Positions 17,815 to 24,885 of a stretch of 64,000 nt of DNA are shown in pieces. A program made the translations under genes and the position numbers. The first letter of the stretch is position 1. The number at the start of each line of letters is the position of its first letter. Source of the DNA: Urbifossiella limnaea (GTDB lineage Bacteria; Planctomycetota; Planctomycetia; Gemmatales; Gemmataceae); contig NZ_CP036273.1 of NCBI RefSeq assembly GCF_007747215.1, positions 5,316,322 through 5,380,321 on the forward strand, written 5' to 3'. The notes under the pieces are model-generated. The model saw only the letters and a program-made list of their open reading frames with translations. It was not told the DNA's origin and did not search any database.

Positions 17815-18980
17815 TGGACATCGCCCTCTGCTACGAGAGCGTGTTGCCGGCCCGCGGCGGGGCCGAGACGTACCTCGGCGACCTCGCCCGCCGGCTGGCC
17901 CGCGACGGCCACGCCGTCCACCTCTACGCCTGCCGGTGGGACGCCGCGTCGCTCCCGCCCAGCACGCACTTCCACCGCCTCGACGTGCCGAGTGGCCCGC
18001 GCTTCCTGCGGCCGTGGCGGTTCGGGGAGGCGTGTGAGGCGGCACTGCGCGGCGCGAACCACGACGTGACCGTCGGCTTCGACAAGACGTGGGGCCAGGA
18101 CGTGCTCTACCCGCAGGGCGGGCTCCACGCCGCGTCCGCGGCCCACAACCAGCTCAAGTTCGCCACCGGGATCGAACGCGCGGTCGCCACCGTGGGCAAG
18201 TGGTTCGACCCGGCCGCGTGGTCGTTCGCGCGGCTCGAACGGAAGCAATACCTCAGCCCGAAGCAGCCGCTGGTCGTCGTGAACAGCCGCATGGTGCGCG
18301 GGCACTTCGAGCGGTTCTACGGCGTGCCGCCGGAAGCGGTCCGCGTCGTCCACAGCGCCATCGACCCGCTGCGGTTCGCGGCCGACGACCGGCTCGTGCG
18401 GCGGCAGCACGAGCGCGACAGCTGGGGCGTCACGCCCGACACCACGGTCGGCCTGTTCGTCGCGATGAACTACCGCCTGAAGGGGCTCGCGCCACTGATC
18501 CGCTCACTGCCGCACGTCCCGCGTACGAAGCCGTTCGCGCTCGCCGTCGTGGGGCACCCGAAGTTCGAGCGCTACCGCCGGCTCGCCGAGCGGCTCGGCG
18601 TCGCCGACCGCGTGCGCTTCCTCGGCCACCGCGGCGACCCGAAGGACGCGTACTTCGCCGCCGACTTCCTCGTTCACCCGACCTTCTACGACCCGTGCTC
18701 GCTCGTCGCCCTGGAGGCGCTGGCGTGCGGGCTGCCGGTCGTCACCACGCGGTACAACGGCGCCTCCGAGCTGCTCTCCGCCGCCGACGGGGTGGTGATC
18801 GACGACCCGCACGACGCCCCGGCGCTGGGGGCGGCGATGGCCGGCCTGCTCGACCACGGCCGGCGGGCGCCGATGTCCGCGGCGGCGCGGGCGGCCGGCA
18901 CCCGCTGGACGTTCGAGCAGCACTACCGGGCGCTGCTCGACGTGTTCACCGAGGTTCGGCGGCTGAAGCGGGCGGCCTGA
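17814..18980 (+). CDS. waaG: LPS core glycosyltransferase, WaaG-like (GT4)
   Basis: A 388-residue GT-B glycosyltransferase. The N-terminus ESVLPARGGAETYLGDLARR has the acceptor-side Gly-Gly motif, and VGFDKTWGQDVLYPQGG matches the WaaG-type VGF-x-K block. The C-terminal half has the GT4 donor site with FLVHPTFYDPCSLVALEALA (an E-x7-E pattern) and GLPVVTTRYNGASELL. WaaG adds the first hexose to heptose II. The ATG at 17814 overlaps the waaP stop. Last gene of the LPS block; about 180 noncoding bases follow. The exact sugar cannot be read from sequence. Confidence 0.82.
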   Translation: MDIALCYESVLPARGGAETYLGDLARRLARDGHAVHLYACRWDAASLPPSTHFHRLDVPSGPRFLRPWRFGEACEAALRGANHDVTVGFDKTWGQDVLYPQGGLHAASAAHNQLKFATGIERAVATVGKWFDPAAWSFARLERKQYLSPKQPLVVVNSRMVRGHFERFYGVPPEAVRVVHSAIDPLRFAADDRLVRRQHERDSWGVTPDTTVGLFVAMNYRLKGLAPLIRSLPHVPRTKPFALAVVGHPKFERYRRLAERLGVADRVRFLGHRGDPKDAYFAADFLVHPTFYDPCSLVALEALACGLPVVTTRYNGASELLSAADGVVIDDPHDAPALGAAMAGLLDHGRRAPMSAAARAAGTRWTFEQHYRALLDVFTEVRRLKRAA

Positions 18981-19157
18981 CCACCTTCGGACCGAAATCC
19001 TTGTTTCCGGCCGAGGGGGGTCGATCTCCGGAAACATGTCACCGACTCATAAAAAAGTTCGTCTTCGTCTTGCCGCCGCCTGACGATTCGCCGCGCACCA
19101 CCGCCCGCCGTACACCAACCCGCGACGCCGTCTCACCGCCGCGCGGGGTGCCCGACC

Positions 19158-19739
19158 ATGCCGACCGCACTCAAGTCGTTGCACGTTCTCGCCCTCGGGC
19201 TGTGGGTCGGCGGGGCGGCGTTCTTCAACTTCGTGACCGCCCCGACCATCTTCGAGTCGTTCAAGCAAGTCGTGGAGGCCGGCCCGTCCGACCGCACGGC
19301 GTTCCAGCCGCTCGGCCGGCCGGGTGCGGACGCGAAGGACAAGGCGGCGCTGGCCAACGCACTGGCCGGCTCGGCGGTGGGGCCGGTGTTCCCGCGCTAC
19401 TTCCTGTGGCAACTCGTCTGCGGGGCGGTCGCTCTGACGACGGCGGCGGCGTGGTGGCGGCTCGGCGGCGTTCACCGCTGGCGGGTGGTCGTGATCGGCG
19501 GGGCGGTGGTGTGCGTGTCCGCGGGGTGGCCGCTGTCGGACGCGATCACGCGGCTGCGGGTGCAGCGCTTCGACCCGGACCGGGCGGTGGCGGAGGCCGC
19601 GGACGCGGCGTTCAAGGCGTGGCACCTGTGGAGTCTGGGGCTGAGCACCGTGACGGTGCTACTCGCAGGCGCGGGGCTAGCGATGGCGGCGAAGCTGCCG
19701 GCCGACGAGCGACCCGTTGGGGGCTCGGGTCCGTTCTAG
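19158..19739 (+). CDS. DUF4149 family membrane protein
   Basis: A 193-residue membrane protein with four hydrophobic segments. It begins LKSLHVLALGLWVGGAAFF and contains AGSAVGPVFPRYF followed by a second helix, and WHLWSLGLSTVTVLL near the end. This is the DUF4149/TMEM205-like layout, of unknown function. It is separated from the LPS operon by about 180 bases. Its stop marks the left edge of a lower-GC segment. A short AT-richer patch (19030-19060) precedes it. Confidence 0.85.
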   Translation: MPTALKSLHVLALGLWVGGAAFFNFVTAPTIFESFKQVVEAGPSDRTAFQPLGRPGADAKDKAALANALAGSAVGPVFPRYFLWQLVCGAVALTTAAAWWRLGGVHRWRVVVIGGAVVCVSAGWPLSDAITRLRVQRFDPDRAVAEAADAAFKAWHLWSLGLSTVTVLLAGAGLAMAAKLPADERPVGGSGPF

Positions 19740-19763
19740 GTCGGTATAAGTCGCCCTGTATTG

Positions 19764-19781
19764 CCACGACATTTGTCGTGG
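19764..19781. repeat. Short perfect inverted repeat at island edge
   Basis: CCACGACA (19764-19771) and TGTCGTGG (19774-19781) are separated by two T residues. It lies just after the DUF4149 stop, at the left side of the lower-GC segment. It could be a weak terminator or a trace of the junction. Confidence 0.4.
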
Positions 19782-19796
19782 TTCACCAGTCGATCA

Positions 19797-19880
19797 TGGG
19801 ACGCGTGATCGAGCCGGTGTTCTGGCAGGACGAGCCCGTGGAAGAAGCGAGGATGGTGATTCCGTTCAGGAAGCTGTAGG
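19797..19880 (+). pseudogene. Possible 3' remnant of a truncated gene
   Basis: A 27-codon frame from ATG 19797 to TAG 19880 ending in ARMVIPFRKL has a protein-like composition, unlike neighbouring noncoding frames. It lies between the DUF4149 gene and the low-GC cassette and overlaps the cassette's last stop on the other strand. It may be the tail of a gene broken when the island arrived, or chance. No homology can be claimed. Confidence 0.25.
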
Positions 19881-20597
19881 GTCGGCCCGTGGGGGTGACG
19901 GCATAGGTGCCCCGGTTCTCTTGCTCTTTAGCGAGTCATAAGCCTTATCGATGAGGTACTTGTCGCCCTTGACCTTTGTCGCCAATTCCTGATCCCCAGC
20001 TTCGTACCAGAAACCGGCTTCGGTAGCGTAACGACCGACGAACGTAGCCAGCCGTCCTTGCAGATATTTGGCCCCATCGTCCGTCAAGCACTTTACGCGA
20101 TTCTGTAAGAAATAGGCTCCCCAGGGGTCCTTTGCGAAGGACTGAACTTTGAGCAGGTCCGCCACAACTGCCGCATCGCCGATGGGCCGACCAAGATAGA
20201 TGAAACTGGCGTGGTCGGTGCCTTCCGTGATTGACCGCTTTACGTCCCACAAGACACAGGGCTCGTCATACTTCACGGCATCCCGGGCATCGACAACGAC
20301 AGATTCGAGTTTGAATATCCTTGCTACAGTCATGTAAGACTTGTGTTCGATGTCGCAATCCTGCGTAATGATCACACCGGGCTCGATGACTACTGGCAAA
20401 TCTGCGGCAACGACTGGTCTGCCTGCGGCCTTCTCCTTCGCCCTGCGAAACGACTCGGCGTCTTCCGCGCGGCACTTCGACTGACCCTGCTCCCCTTGTA
20501 TTTTGAGTTGCAGCGTCCTCGGGATGACGAAGAAGGGGACATCAGCGATGATGTCCCCTTGACCGAGAGGCCGCCCTGCTAAAGCGTCTTTGAGCAT
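19866..20597 (-). CDS. Unknown protein with TQDCD motif, low-GC cassette
   Basis: A 243-residue soluble protein. It contains QGDIIADVPFFVIP near the start and PGVIITQDCDIEH at about residue 75. A Gln/Ser-x-Cys-Asp motif of this kind occurs in a poorly characterised group of bacterial proteins, often beside mobile or defence genes; that association is recollection, not a search result. The C-terminal half has VKCLTDDGAKYLQGRL and a Lys-rich stretch. Base and codon use are clearly less GC-rich than the surrounding genome, so transfer is likely. Third gene of a minus-strand cassette, 13 bases after its neighbour. Function unknown. Confidence 0.7.
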   Translation of the reverse strand: MLKDALAGRPLGQGDIIADVPFFVIPRTLQLKIQGEQGQSKCRAEDAESFRRAKEKAAGRPVVAADLPVVIEPGVIITQDCDIEHKSYMTVARIFKLESVVVDARDAVKYDEPCVLWDVKRSITEGTDHASFIYLGRPIGDAAVVADLLKVQSFAKDPWGAYFLQNRVKCLTDDGAKYLQGRLATFVGRYATEAGFWYEAGDQELATKVKGDKYLIDKAYDSLKSKRTGAPMPSPPRADPTAS

Positions 20598-20610
20598 TCG
20601 TTCTTACCAG

Positions 20611-20958
20611 TTATTCGCCCTCGAACACCAGCAACTCTGCGTCGGGGTCGAGGATTTCGGAAGTCTGGCGGCGAGATCGTTCCTCTGGCACTGGAACGTC
20701 ATCCCTAAGGGCCGCTAGCGTTACCGCGTCGGCGATAAAAGCGACCTGCCCTGCCCGCGCTAGCGGTGGGACAATTTGGCGTGACTGGTCGTTCACTGCG
20801 CCACGCGAACCCGGCTTTTCAGCCCTCGAATACCGTTGTAGGGGCCGTGCGAACTTGCGCCGCTGGTATTTCGCGGCGCGGCCCCGCTCGTTGTAGAGTT
20901 CCCCGCCACGGCTTGAACACGCATCACGCTTCCGTGGGGGACAGTCGAGTTCCGGCAT
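20611..20958 (-). CDS. Small Arg-rich protein of the low-GC cassette
   Basis: A 115-residue protein. The N-terminal half is basic and Arg-rich (KYQRRKFARPLQRYSR), the C-terminal part acidic (ILDPDAELLVFEGE). No family is recognised. The ATG at 20958 lies two bases after the stop of the upstream cassette gene; a GTG at 20964 would overlap that stop. The gene is sandwiched between two others with the same lower GC, which suggests one transcript. It might be a DNA-binding or adaptor component, but nothing proves it. Confidence 0.55.
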   Translation of the reverse strand: MPELDCPPRKRDACSSRGGELYNERGRAAKYQRRKFARPLQRYSRAEKPGSRGAVNDQSRQIVPPLARAGQVAFIADAVTLAALRDDVPVPEERSRRQTSEILDPDAELLVFEGE

Positions 20959-20960
20959 GA

Positions 20961-21650
20961 TCACCCTTCCCCATTCTTCGGGGCGTCCAACTGATGGCGA
21001 TGCTTCAAAAGCGACAACTTCTGATCAAGTCGATCTAGCGCGTCACGGATGTCGTCAATGTCGTCCTCCGACAGCAACACCGAGACTTCCTCAAAGTCAT
21101 CCGACATACTCTTGTGAATGGTCATGCACATCGTGACTAGAGGAAGATATGTCACGATATCCGTAGCGTCTGCGTTGTAAACAGGACGAAGATCGCAAAC
21201 AGTGCGGAAACTGTGCAAGTGAGGGAGTGGACCTGTCTCCAAGCCCCGCAACTTGTCGGAATAGTCCCGGTTGGGAAAGTCAGAAAATAGCTCGACTATG
21301 AGCGATCTATTGTCCGTAATGAAGTTGGCAATACGCACCAGTTCTTCTTGTGACTCTTTGTTTTTCGGGAGTCGCTTCAGGAATTGAAGGAACTCGCCCG
21401 GGACGGACTCGGCCTCACGGCCCTGTCGCGTTCGCTGGGACTGAACCGAGTTAATCAGCGAGCAGAGACCTGCGGCGGCGTCATCGGAAATCGCCAAGAG
21501 GTCCGCCACTGCCGTATAGTAGCTAGACCTATGCGCATATTCGTTGTCATCGAAGTGCTTTCGCAGTGACCCGATCTGGTCCGCGCTCATCCTCGCGAGG
21601 ATGGCCAGGTCCTCTACGGCGTCGTCCGGCAAGTACAGCCAGTGAGCCAT
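20961..21650 (-). CDS. Unknown helical protein, first gene of low-GC cassette
   Basis: A 229-residue, probably all-alpha soluble protein. It starts HWLYLPDDAVEDLAILARM and ends with a likely coiled-coil (about 195-225) rich in Asp, Leu and Lys. It has no membrane segment and no enzyme signature I recognise. GC content is visibly lower than in the flanking genes. It opens a minus-strand three-gene cassette and its stop abuts the next gene. No clear Shine-Dalgarno precedes the ATG at 21650. Confidence 0.65.
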   Translation of the reverse strand: MAHWLYLPDDAVEDLAILARMSADQIGSLRKHFDDNEYAHRSSYYTAVADLLAISDDAAAGLCSLINSVQSQRTRQGREAESVPGEFLQFLKRLPKNKESQEELVRIANFITDNRSLIVELFSDFPNRDYSDKLRGLETGPLPHLHSFRTVCDLRPVYNADATDIVTYLPLVTMCMTIHKSMSDDFEEVSVLLSEDDIDDIRDALDRLDQKLSLLKHRHQLDAPKNGEG

Positions 21651-22070
21651 GTTGCGTTTTCGACCTCACGAACGACAACCCCTACCCCTCCCGGGGCGTC
21701 CTGCTCGTCTGGGGTAGCTGATCGGATTGGGATCAAGGTAGGGGCGGAGCCGGTCACCCGCAAGGAATTAGCGCAGAATACACCGCAGGAGTCCGCGCCG
21801 ACCACAACGACTTTTCCGATTGTGCAGGCTGCATCGACTCCGGTGCGCCGGGAATTCTGCCCTTTGGCTTGCGCCCCGTCCACCCCAATTATATGCGCCG
21901 CGATCAATCCCCCTGCGCTCCGCTGGGCCTGATCGCCTTCTTTTTCCGCCCTCGGATCAATCTGCTGCGTCGTCGTGGGCGGACCGGGCGCCTCTGGCAG
22001 AGGCGGGGTCGTGGGTAAGTTGTGCCACTCGCAAGCCGACCGCCCCGCCGTCGCTCCCCGAAGACTCGGC
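21651..22070. other. Intergenic region at the right edge of the low-GC island
   Basis: About 420 bases between the cassette and the agmatine deiminase gene. Short open frames exist on both strands (for example minus strand up to about 21907, starting with TTG), but none has a convincing start or composition. GC rises again near 21950. It probably carries the cassette promoter and a decayed junction. No integrase, direct repeats or tRNA were found here. Confidence 0.5.
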
Positions 22071-23126
22071 CTACGAAGCCCCCGAGCCCGCCGGTTCTTG
22101 CTGCGTCATGCAGTGGAGCGTGCCCAGCCCCCACACCAGGTCGACGCACGAGATGCCCACCACCTCGCGGCCCGAGAACAGCTCCGACAACACCCCCAGC
22201 GCCCGGCGGTCGGCGGGGTCGTTGAACGTCGGCACGATCACCACGCCGTTCGCGATGTAGAAGTTCGCGTAGCTCGCCGGGATGCGCATGCCGTCGTACA
22301 CCCGCAATGCCGGCATCGGCAGCTCCACCACCTCCAGCTTGCCGCCGTCCGCGTCCGTGAAGCCGCGCAGGCGGTCCAGGTTCTCCCGCAGCGGGGCGTA
22401 GTTGTCGTCCGCCTCGTTCTCCTCCACCACGGTCACGACCGTCGTCGGCGTCACGAAGCGGGCCAGGTCGTCCACGTGGCCGTGGGTGTCGTCGCCGGCG
22501 ATGCCGCGGTTCAGCCACAGCACCTTCCGCACGCCCAACTCCGCCGCGAACACCGCCTCGTAGTCCGACCGGTCGAACGGTGGGTTCCGCTCCTGCTGCT
22601 TGCTCAGCAGGCACTCCTCCGTCGTCAGCATCAGCCCGCGGCCGTTCACGTCGATGCTGCCGCCCTCCAGCACCACCCGCCAGCCGCGGTGCGTCGGCTG
22701 GCGGGTCGGAAGCCCCAGCTGTGCGGCGGCGAAGGCGGGGAGCTTGTCGTCGCGCGTCCAGTCGGGGTACTTGGCCCAGGCGTTGAAGTGCCAGTCGAGG
22801 GCCACGCGGTTGCCGGCGTCGTCTACCACGAAGATCGGCCCCGAGTCGCGGACCCAGCCGCGGTCGGTGGGGAGGACGAAGAACCGCACCCGCCCGAGGT
22901 CGACGCCGACGGTCGCCAGCAGCTTCGCGGCGCGGGCCTGCGTTTTGGGGCCGGGCACCACCAGGTTCACCGGCTCGTGCCGGCTCACGGCCCGCACGAT
23001 CTCGGTGTACACCCACGGGATGGGGCTGAACCGGCCGGGCCAGTCGGAGCGGCGGTGCGGCCAGGCCAGCCAGGTGGCGGCGTGCGGCTCCCACTCGGCG
23101 GGCATTCGGAACGGCGTGTCGGGCAT
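22071..23126 (-). CDS. Agmatine deiminase family protein
   Basis: A 351-residue guanidino-modifying enzyme that would convert agmatine to N-carbamoylputrescine in polyamine synthesis. It starts FRMPAEWEPHAATWLAWPH, the usual family N-terminus. It contains EGGSIDVNGRG, the catalytic His region GDDTHGHVDDLARF and the nucleophile Cys in WGLGTLHCMTQQ (about Cys339). Length is normal. The ATG at 23126 begins exactly at the conserved start. The usual partner, N-carbamoylputrescine amidohydrolase, is not adjacent. It points away from a receiver-domain gene, with 170 bases between them. Confidence 0.9.
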   Translation of the reverse strand: MPDTPFRMPAEWEPHAATWLAWPHRRSDWPGRFSPIPWVYTEIVRAVSRHEPVNLVVPGPKTQARAAKLLATVGVDLGRVRFFVLPTDRGWVRDSGPIFVVDDAGNRVALDWHFNAWAKYPDWTRDDKLPAFAAAQLGLPTRQPTHRGWRVVLEGGSIDVNGRGLMLTTEECLLSKQQERNPPFDRSDYEAVFAAELGVRKVLWLNRGIAGDDTHGHVDDLARFVTPTTVVTVVEENEADDNYAPLRENLDRLRGFTDADGGKLEVVELPMPALRVYDGMRIPASYANFYIANGVVIVPTFNDPADRRALGVLSELFSGREVVGISCVDLVWGLGTLHCMTQQEPAGSGAS

Positions 23127-23285
23127 GGCGTCGGAGTTTCGGATTATGCTGTGGGCGCAGACCGGGAAGGTTTTACGGCGCCGGGAAGGGCGGGGGCGTG
23201 GGAAAGGTTGGCGCCGGGCCGGCCGGGTGTTAGAGTGTGTTCCACGCTCACGGAAGAGCCCCCCGCACGGGGCGAAGGTTGCACC

Positions 23286-23290
23286 GGAGG
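23286..23290 (+). promoter_or_regulatory. Ribosome binding site of the receiver-domain gene
   Basis: GGAGG six bases before the GTG at 23297. It selects that start over an in-frame ATG at 23237, whose extension is Arg/His-rich and unlike a receiver domain. Confidence 0.65.
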
Positions 23291-23296
23291 CACCAC

Positions 23297-23701
23297 GTGT
23301 CCGCCCGTCCGACCGTTCTCCTGGCCGAGTCCGACCCCGCCGTTTACCGCACCGTGTCGGCCCTGCTCCGCCGGCAGGGGTACGCGGTCGAACACGCCCG
23401 CACCGCCGCCGAGGCCGAGGGCCGGCTCCGCGAAGCGCTGCCCGACCTGCTGGTGGCCGAGTTCCTGATGCCCGGCGGCTGCGGCGTCCGCGTCGCCGAG
23501 CTGGCCAAGGCGCTGTCCGACGACCGGGTGCCCGTGGTGATGCTGAGCGCGCTGGCGGCCGGCGCCCACCTCGACTTCGCGCGGGCGGCCGGGGCCGACG
23601 AGGTGCTGGCGAAGCCGTTTCAGGCGTCGGACCTGCTGGCGGCGGTCGGCCGGCTGTGCCCGGTGCCGCGGGCCGTCGTACAATTCGCGGAAGCGGTGTA
23701 G
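23297..23701 (+). CDS. Stand-alone receiver domain with Glu at phospho-site
   Basis: A 134-residue receiver domain with no output domain. The acidic pair is Glu11/Asp13 in VLLAESDPA, and the conserved Lys is K106 in LAKPF. The residue expected to be phosphorylated is Glu55 (LLVAEFLMPGG) instead of Asp. Glu at this position can mimic the phosphorylated state, so the protein may be constitutively active or a pseudo-receiver. It probably works by protein-protein contact. No kinase is adjacent; an orphan histidine kinase lies about 3.2 kb away on the other strand. A long hairpin follows the stop. Confidence 0.85.
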   Translation: MSARPTVLLAESDPAVYRTVSALLRRQGYAVEHARTAAEAEGRLREALPDLLVAEFLMPGGCGVRVAELAKALSDDRVPVVMLSALAAGAHLDFARAAGADEVLAKPFQASDLLAAVGRLCPVPRAVVQFAEAV

Positions 23702-23713
23702 CGCCGCGTCGGC

Positions 23714-23783
23714 AACGTAGTAGGCACACTCCGTGTGCCGTTGTCCGGCACAGCGACGGCACACGGAGTGTGCCTACTACGTT
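23714..23783. repeat. Long perfect inverted repeat
   Basis: Arms 23714-23740 and 23757-23783 are exactly complementary over 27 bases, with a 16-base loop. It lies between the receiver gene and the YqeY-family gene, both on plus, so it is not simply a convergent terminator. It may attenuate read-through or be a REP-like repeat. Confidence 0.75.
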
Positions 23784-23806
23784 GAAGCCGCTGTCTGGAG
23801 CCGCCC

Positions 23807-24247
23807 GTGAGTCTGCACGACGACCTGAAAGCCCGCGTCAACGCCGCCGTGAAGGCCGGCGACGCCGCGACCCGCGACACCCTCCGGACCGTGCTCGGCG
23901 AGGCGCAGATGGAAGCCCTCCGCCGCAAGGCCGAGGTGTCGGACGAGGTCGTGCTCGGCGTCGTCAAGAAGGGCGTGGCCGGGCTGAAGGAGACCATCCC
24001 GCTGGCCAAGAAGGCCGGCCGCGACACCGCGGCGCAGGAGACGGAACTGGCGTTGCTGGAGGGGTTGCTTCCCAAGGCGTGGGACCGGGCGGCGATCACC
24101 GCGGCGCTGGAGGCGGTGCGGGACGAGCTGCGGGCGGCGAAGAACGACGGGCAGGCGATGGGCGTGGCGATGAAGGCGCTGAAGGCGGCCGGGGCCGTCA
24201 CCACGCCGGACGACGTGAAGGCGGTGGTGGCGGCGGCCCGCGCCTGA
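23807..24247 (+). CDS. GatB/YqeY domain protein
   Basis: A 146-residue YqeY-family protein. It has the pattern LHDDLKARVNAAVKAGD, RDTLRTVLGEAQMEALRR, ETELALLEGLLPKAWDRAAI and a Gly-containing KNDGQAMGVAMKALKAAG. It corresponds to the tail domain of the amidotransferase subunit GatB, which helps recruit tRNA. Stand-alone YqeY proteins are widespread but their role is not settled. GTG start at 23807, directly after the long hairpin. A strong hairpin terminator follows at 24261-24298. Confidence 0.9.
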   Translation: MSLHDDLKARVNAAVKAGDAATRDTLRTVLGEAQMEALRRKAEVSDEVVLGVVKKGVAGLKETIPLAKKAGRDTAAQETELALLEGLLPKAWDRAAITAALEAVRDELRAAKNDGQAMGVAMKALKAAGAVTTPDDVKAVVAAARA

Positions 24248-24260
24248 GGCACCACCCGAA

Positions 24261-24298
24261 ACGCGAACGCCCGGGGGAATCACCCCGGGCGTTCGCGT
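24261..24298. terminator. GC-rich hairpin terminator between convergent genes
   Basis: Arms 24261-24276 and 24283-24298 are exactly complementary over 16 bases, with a 6-base loop. It lies 14 bases after the YqeY stop and before the stop of the 99-residue minus-strand gene. Confidence 0.75.
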
Positions 24299-24314
24299 TG
24301 ATGCGGGTTTCACC

Positions 24315-24614
24315 TTACCGCCAGCGGACGGCAAAAGTGGCGTTGCCGGTCATCACCAGCTCGCGCTCCGCGAAGCCGTGGGCCTCCAGGCAGTCGAGCA
24401 GGTCTTCGGCCGCGCTCAGGTCGTCCACGCAGGTCAGCTGCCACTCGGCCGGGCGGGTCGCGTAGCGGTCGTCGGCCACGGTATCGCTGGCGGCGTCAGA
24501 CAGCCCGACCACCGTGTCTTGCGACGCCAGCGCCGGGTGAACACCGGAGCGGGTGGCGACGATGCCGGCGACCGTGAGGCCGGCGGCGGCGAAGACCAGT
24601 GCGGTGATGGCCAT
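24315..24614 (-). CDS. Small secreted or anchored protein, unknown function
   Basis: A 99-residue product with an N-terminal hydrophobic helix (MAITALVFAAAGLTVAGIVAT), then a soluble part with DDLSAAEDLLDCLEAHGF and a C-terminal beta-like ELVMTGNATFAVRWR. Two cysteines are separated by about 12 residues. The leader could be a signal peptide or a membrane anchor. No family is recognised. It lies convergent to the YqeY gene, separated by a strong hairpin. ATG at 24614 follows a plausible GAGAGG on the minus strand. Confidence 0.65.
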   Translation of the reverse strand: MAITALVFAAAGLTVAGIVATRSGVHPALASQDTVVGLSDAASDTVADDRYATRPAEWQLTCVDDLSAAEDLLDCLEAHGFAERELVMTGNATFAVRWR

Positions 24615-24885
24615 GTCGGCCTTCCTCTCGGGGTCGCTCGGTGCTGATTGTAATCCCTAGAACACGTCCCGCCGGGCGTGCGCCGAAAAACCGGAATAAT
24701 TCCACCCGATCGGCGGACGGGCGACTGGGTTCAGGGCGGGGCGAAACCGAGCGGCTCGTTCCTGACACGACTGGCATCGGACGGCCGCGCCGGCCGGGGC
24801 GAACAAAGGGAAGCGAAAATGACTTGCTGTGTCCCCCCGGCACGAAGCCGGGGGGGTCGTTTCCGTCGGTCCGGCTGAGCCTATT
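24615..24885. other. Intergenic region with hairpin
   Basis: About 270 bases upstream of the 99-residue gene and downstream of htpG. It includes GGAATAATTCC (24693-24703), also found at 31033-31043, and a strong hairpin with arms 24833-24841 and 24847-24855 that could terminate htpG transcription. A 19-codon ATG frame with a purine-rich leader begins in front of and crosses this hairpin; it is not claimed as a gene. Confidence 0.45.
24833..24855. terminator. Hairpin terminator downstream of htpG
   Basis: Nine-base arms of C6GGC/GCCG6 type with a five-base loop (ACGAA), about 30 bases beyond the htpG stop. On the plus strand it is followed by GTCGTTTCC. Confidence 0.55.

Noticed and set aside
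21614-21907. Minus-strand frame upstream of the low-GC cassette
   Set aside because: It has only a TTG start, overlaps the start of the first cassette gene and has no family resemblance; it might be a decayed fragment but cannot be supported.
19740-22000. Low-GC segment considered as an insertion sequence or prophage
   Set aside because: No transposase, integrase, terminal inverted repeats or phage structural genes were seen.
24818-24877. Nineteen-codon ATG frame with a purine-rich leader crossing a hairpin
   Set aside because: Too short, and the hairpin is better explained as an htpG terminator.
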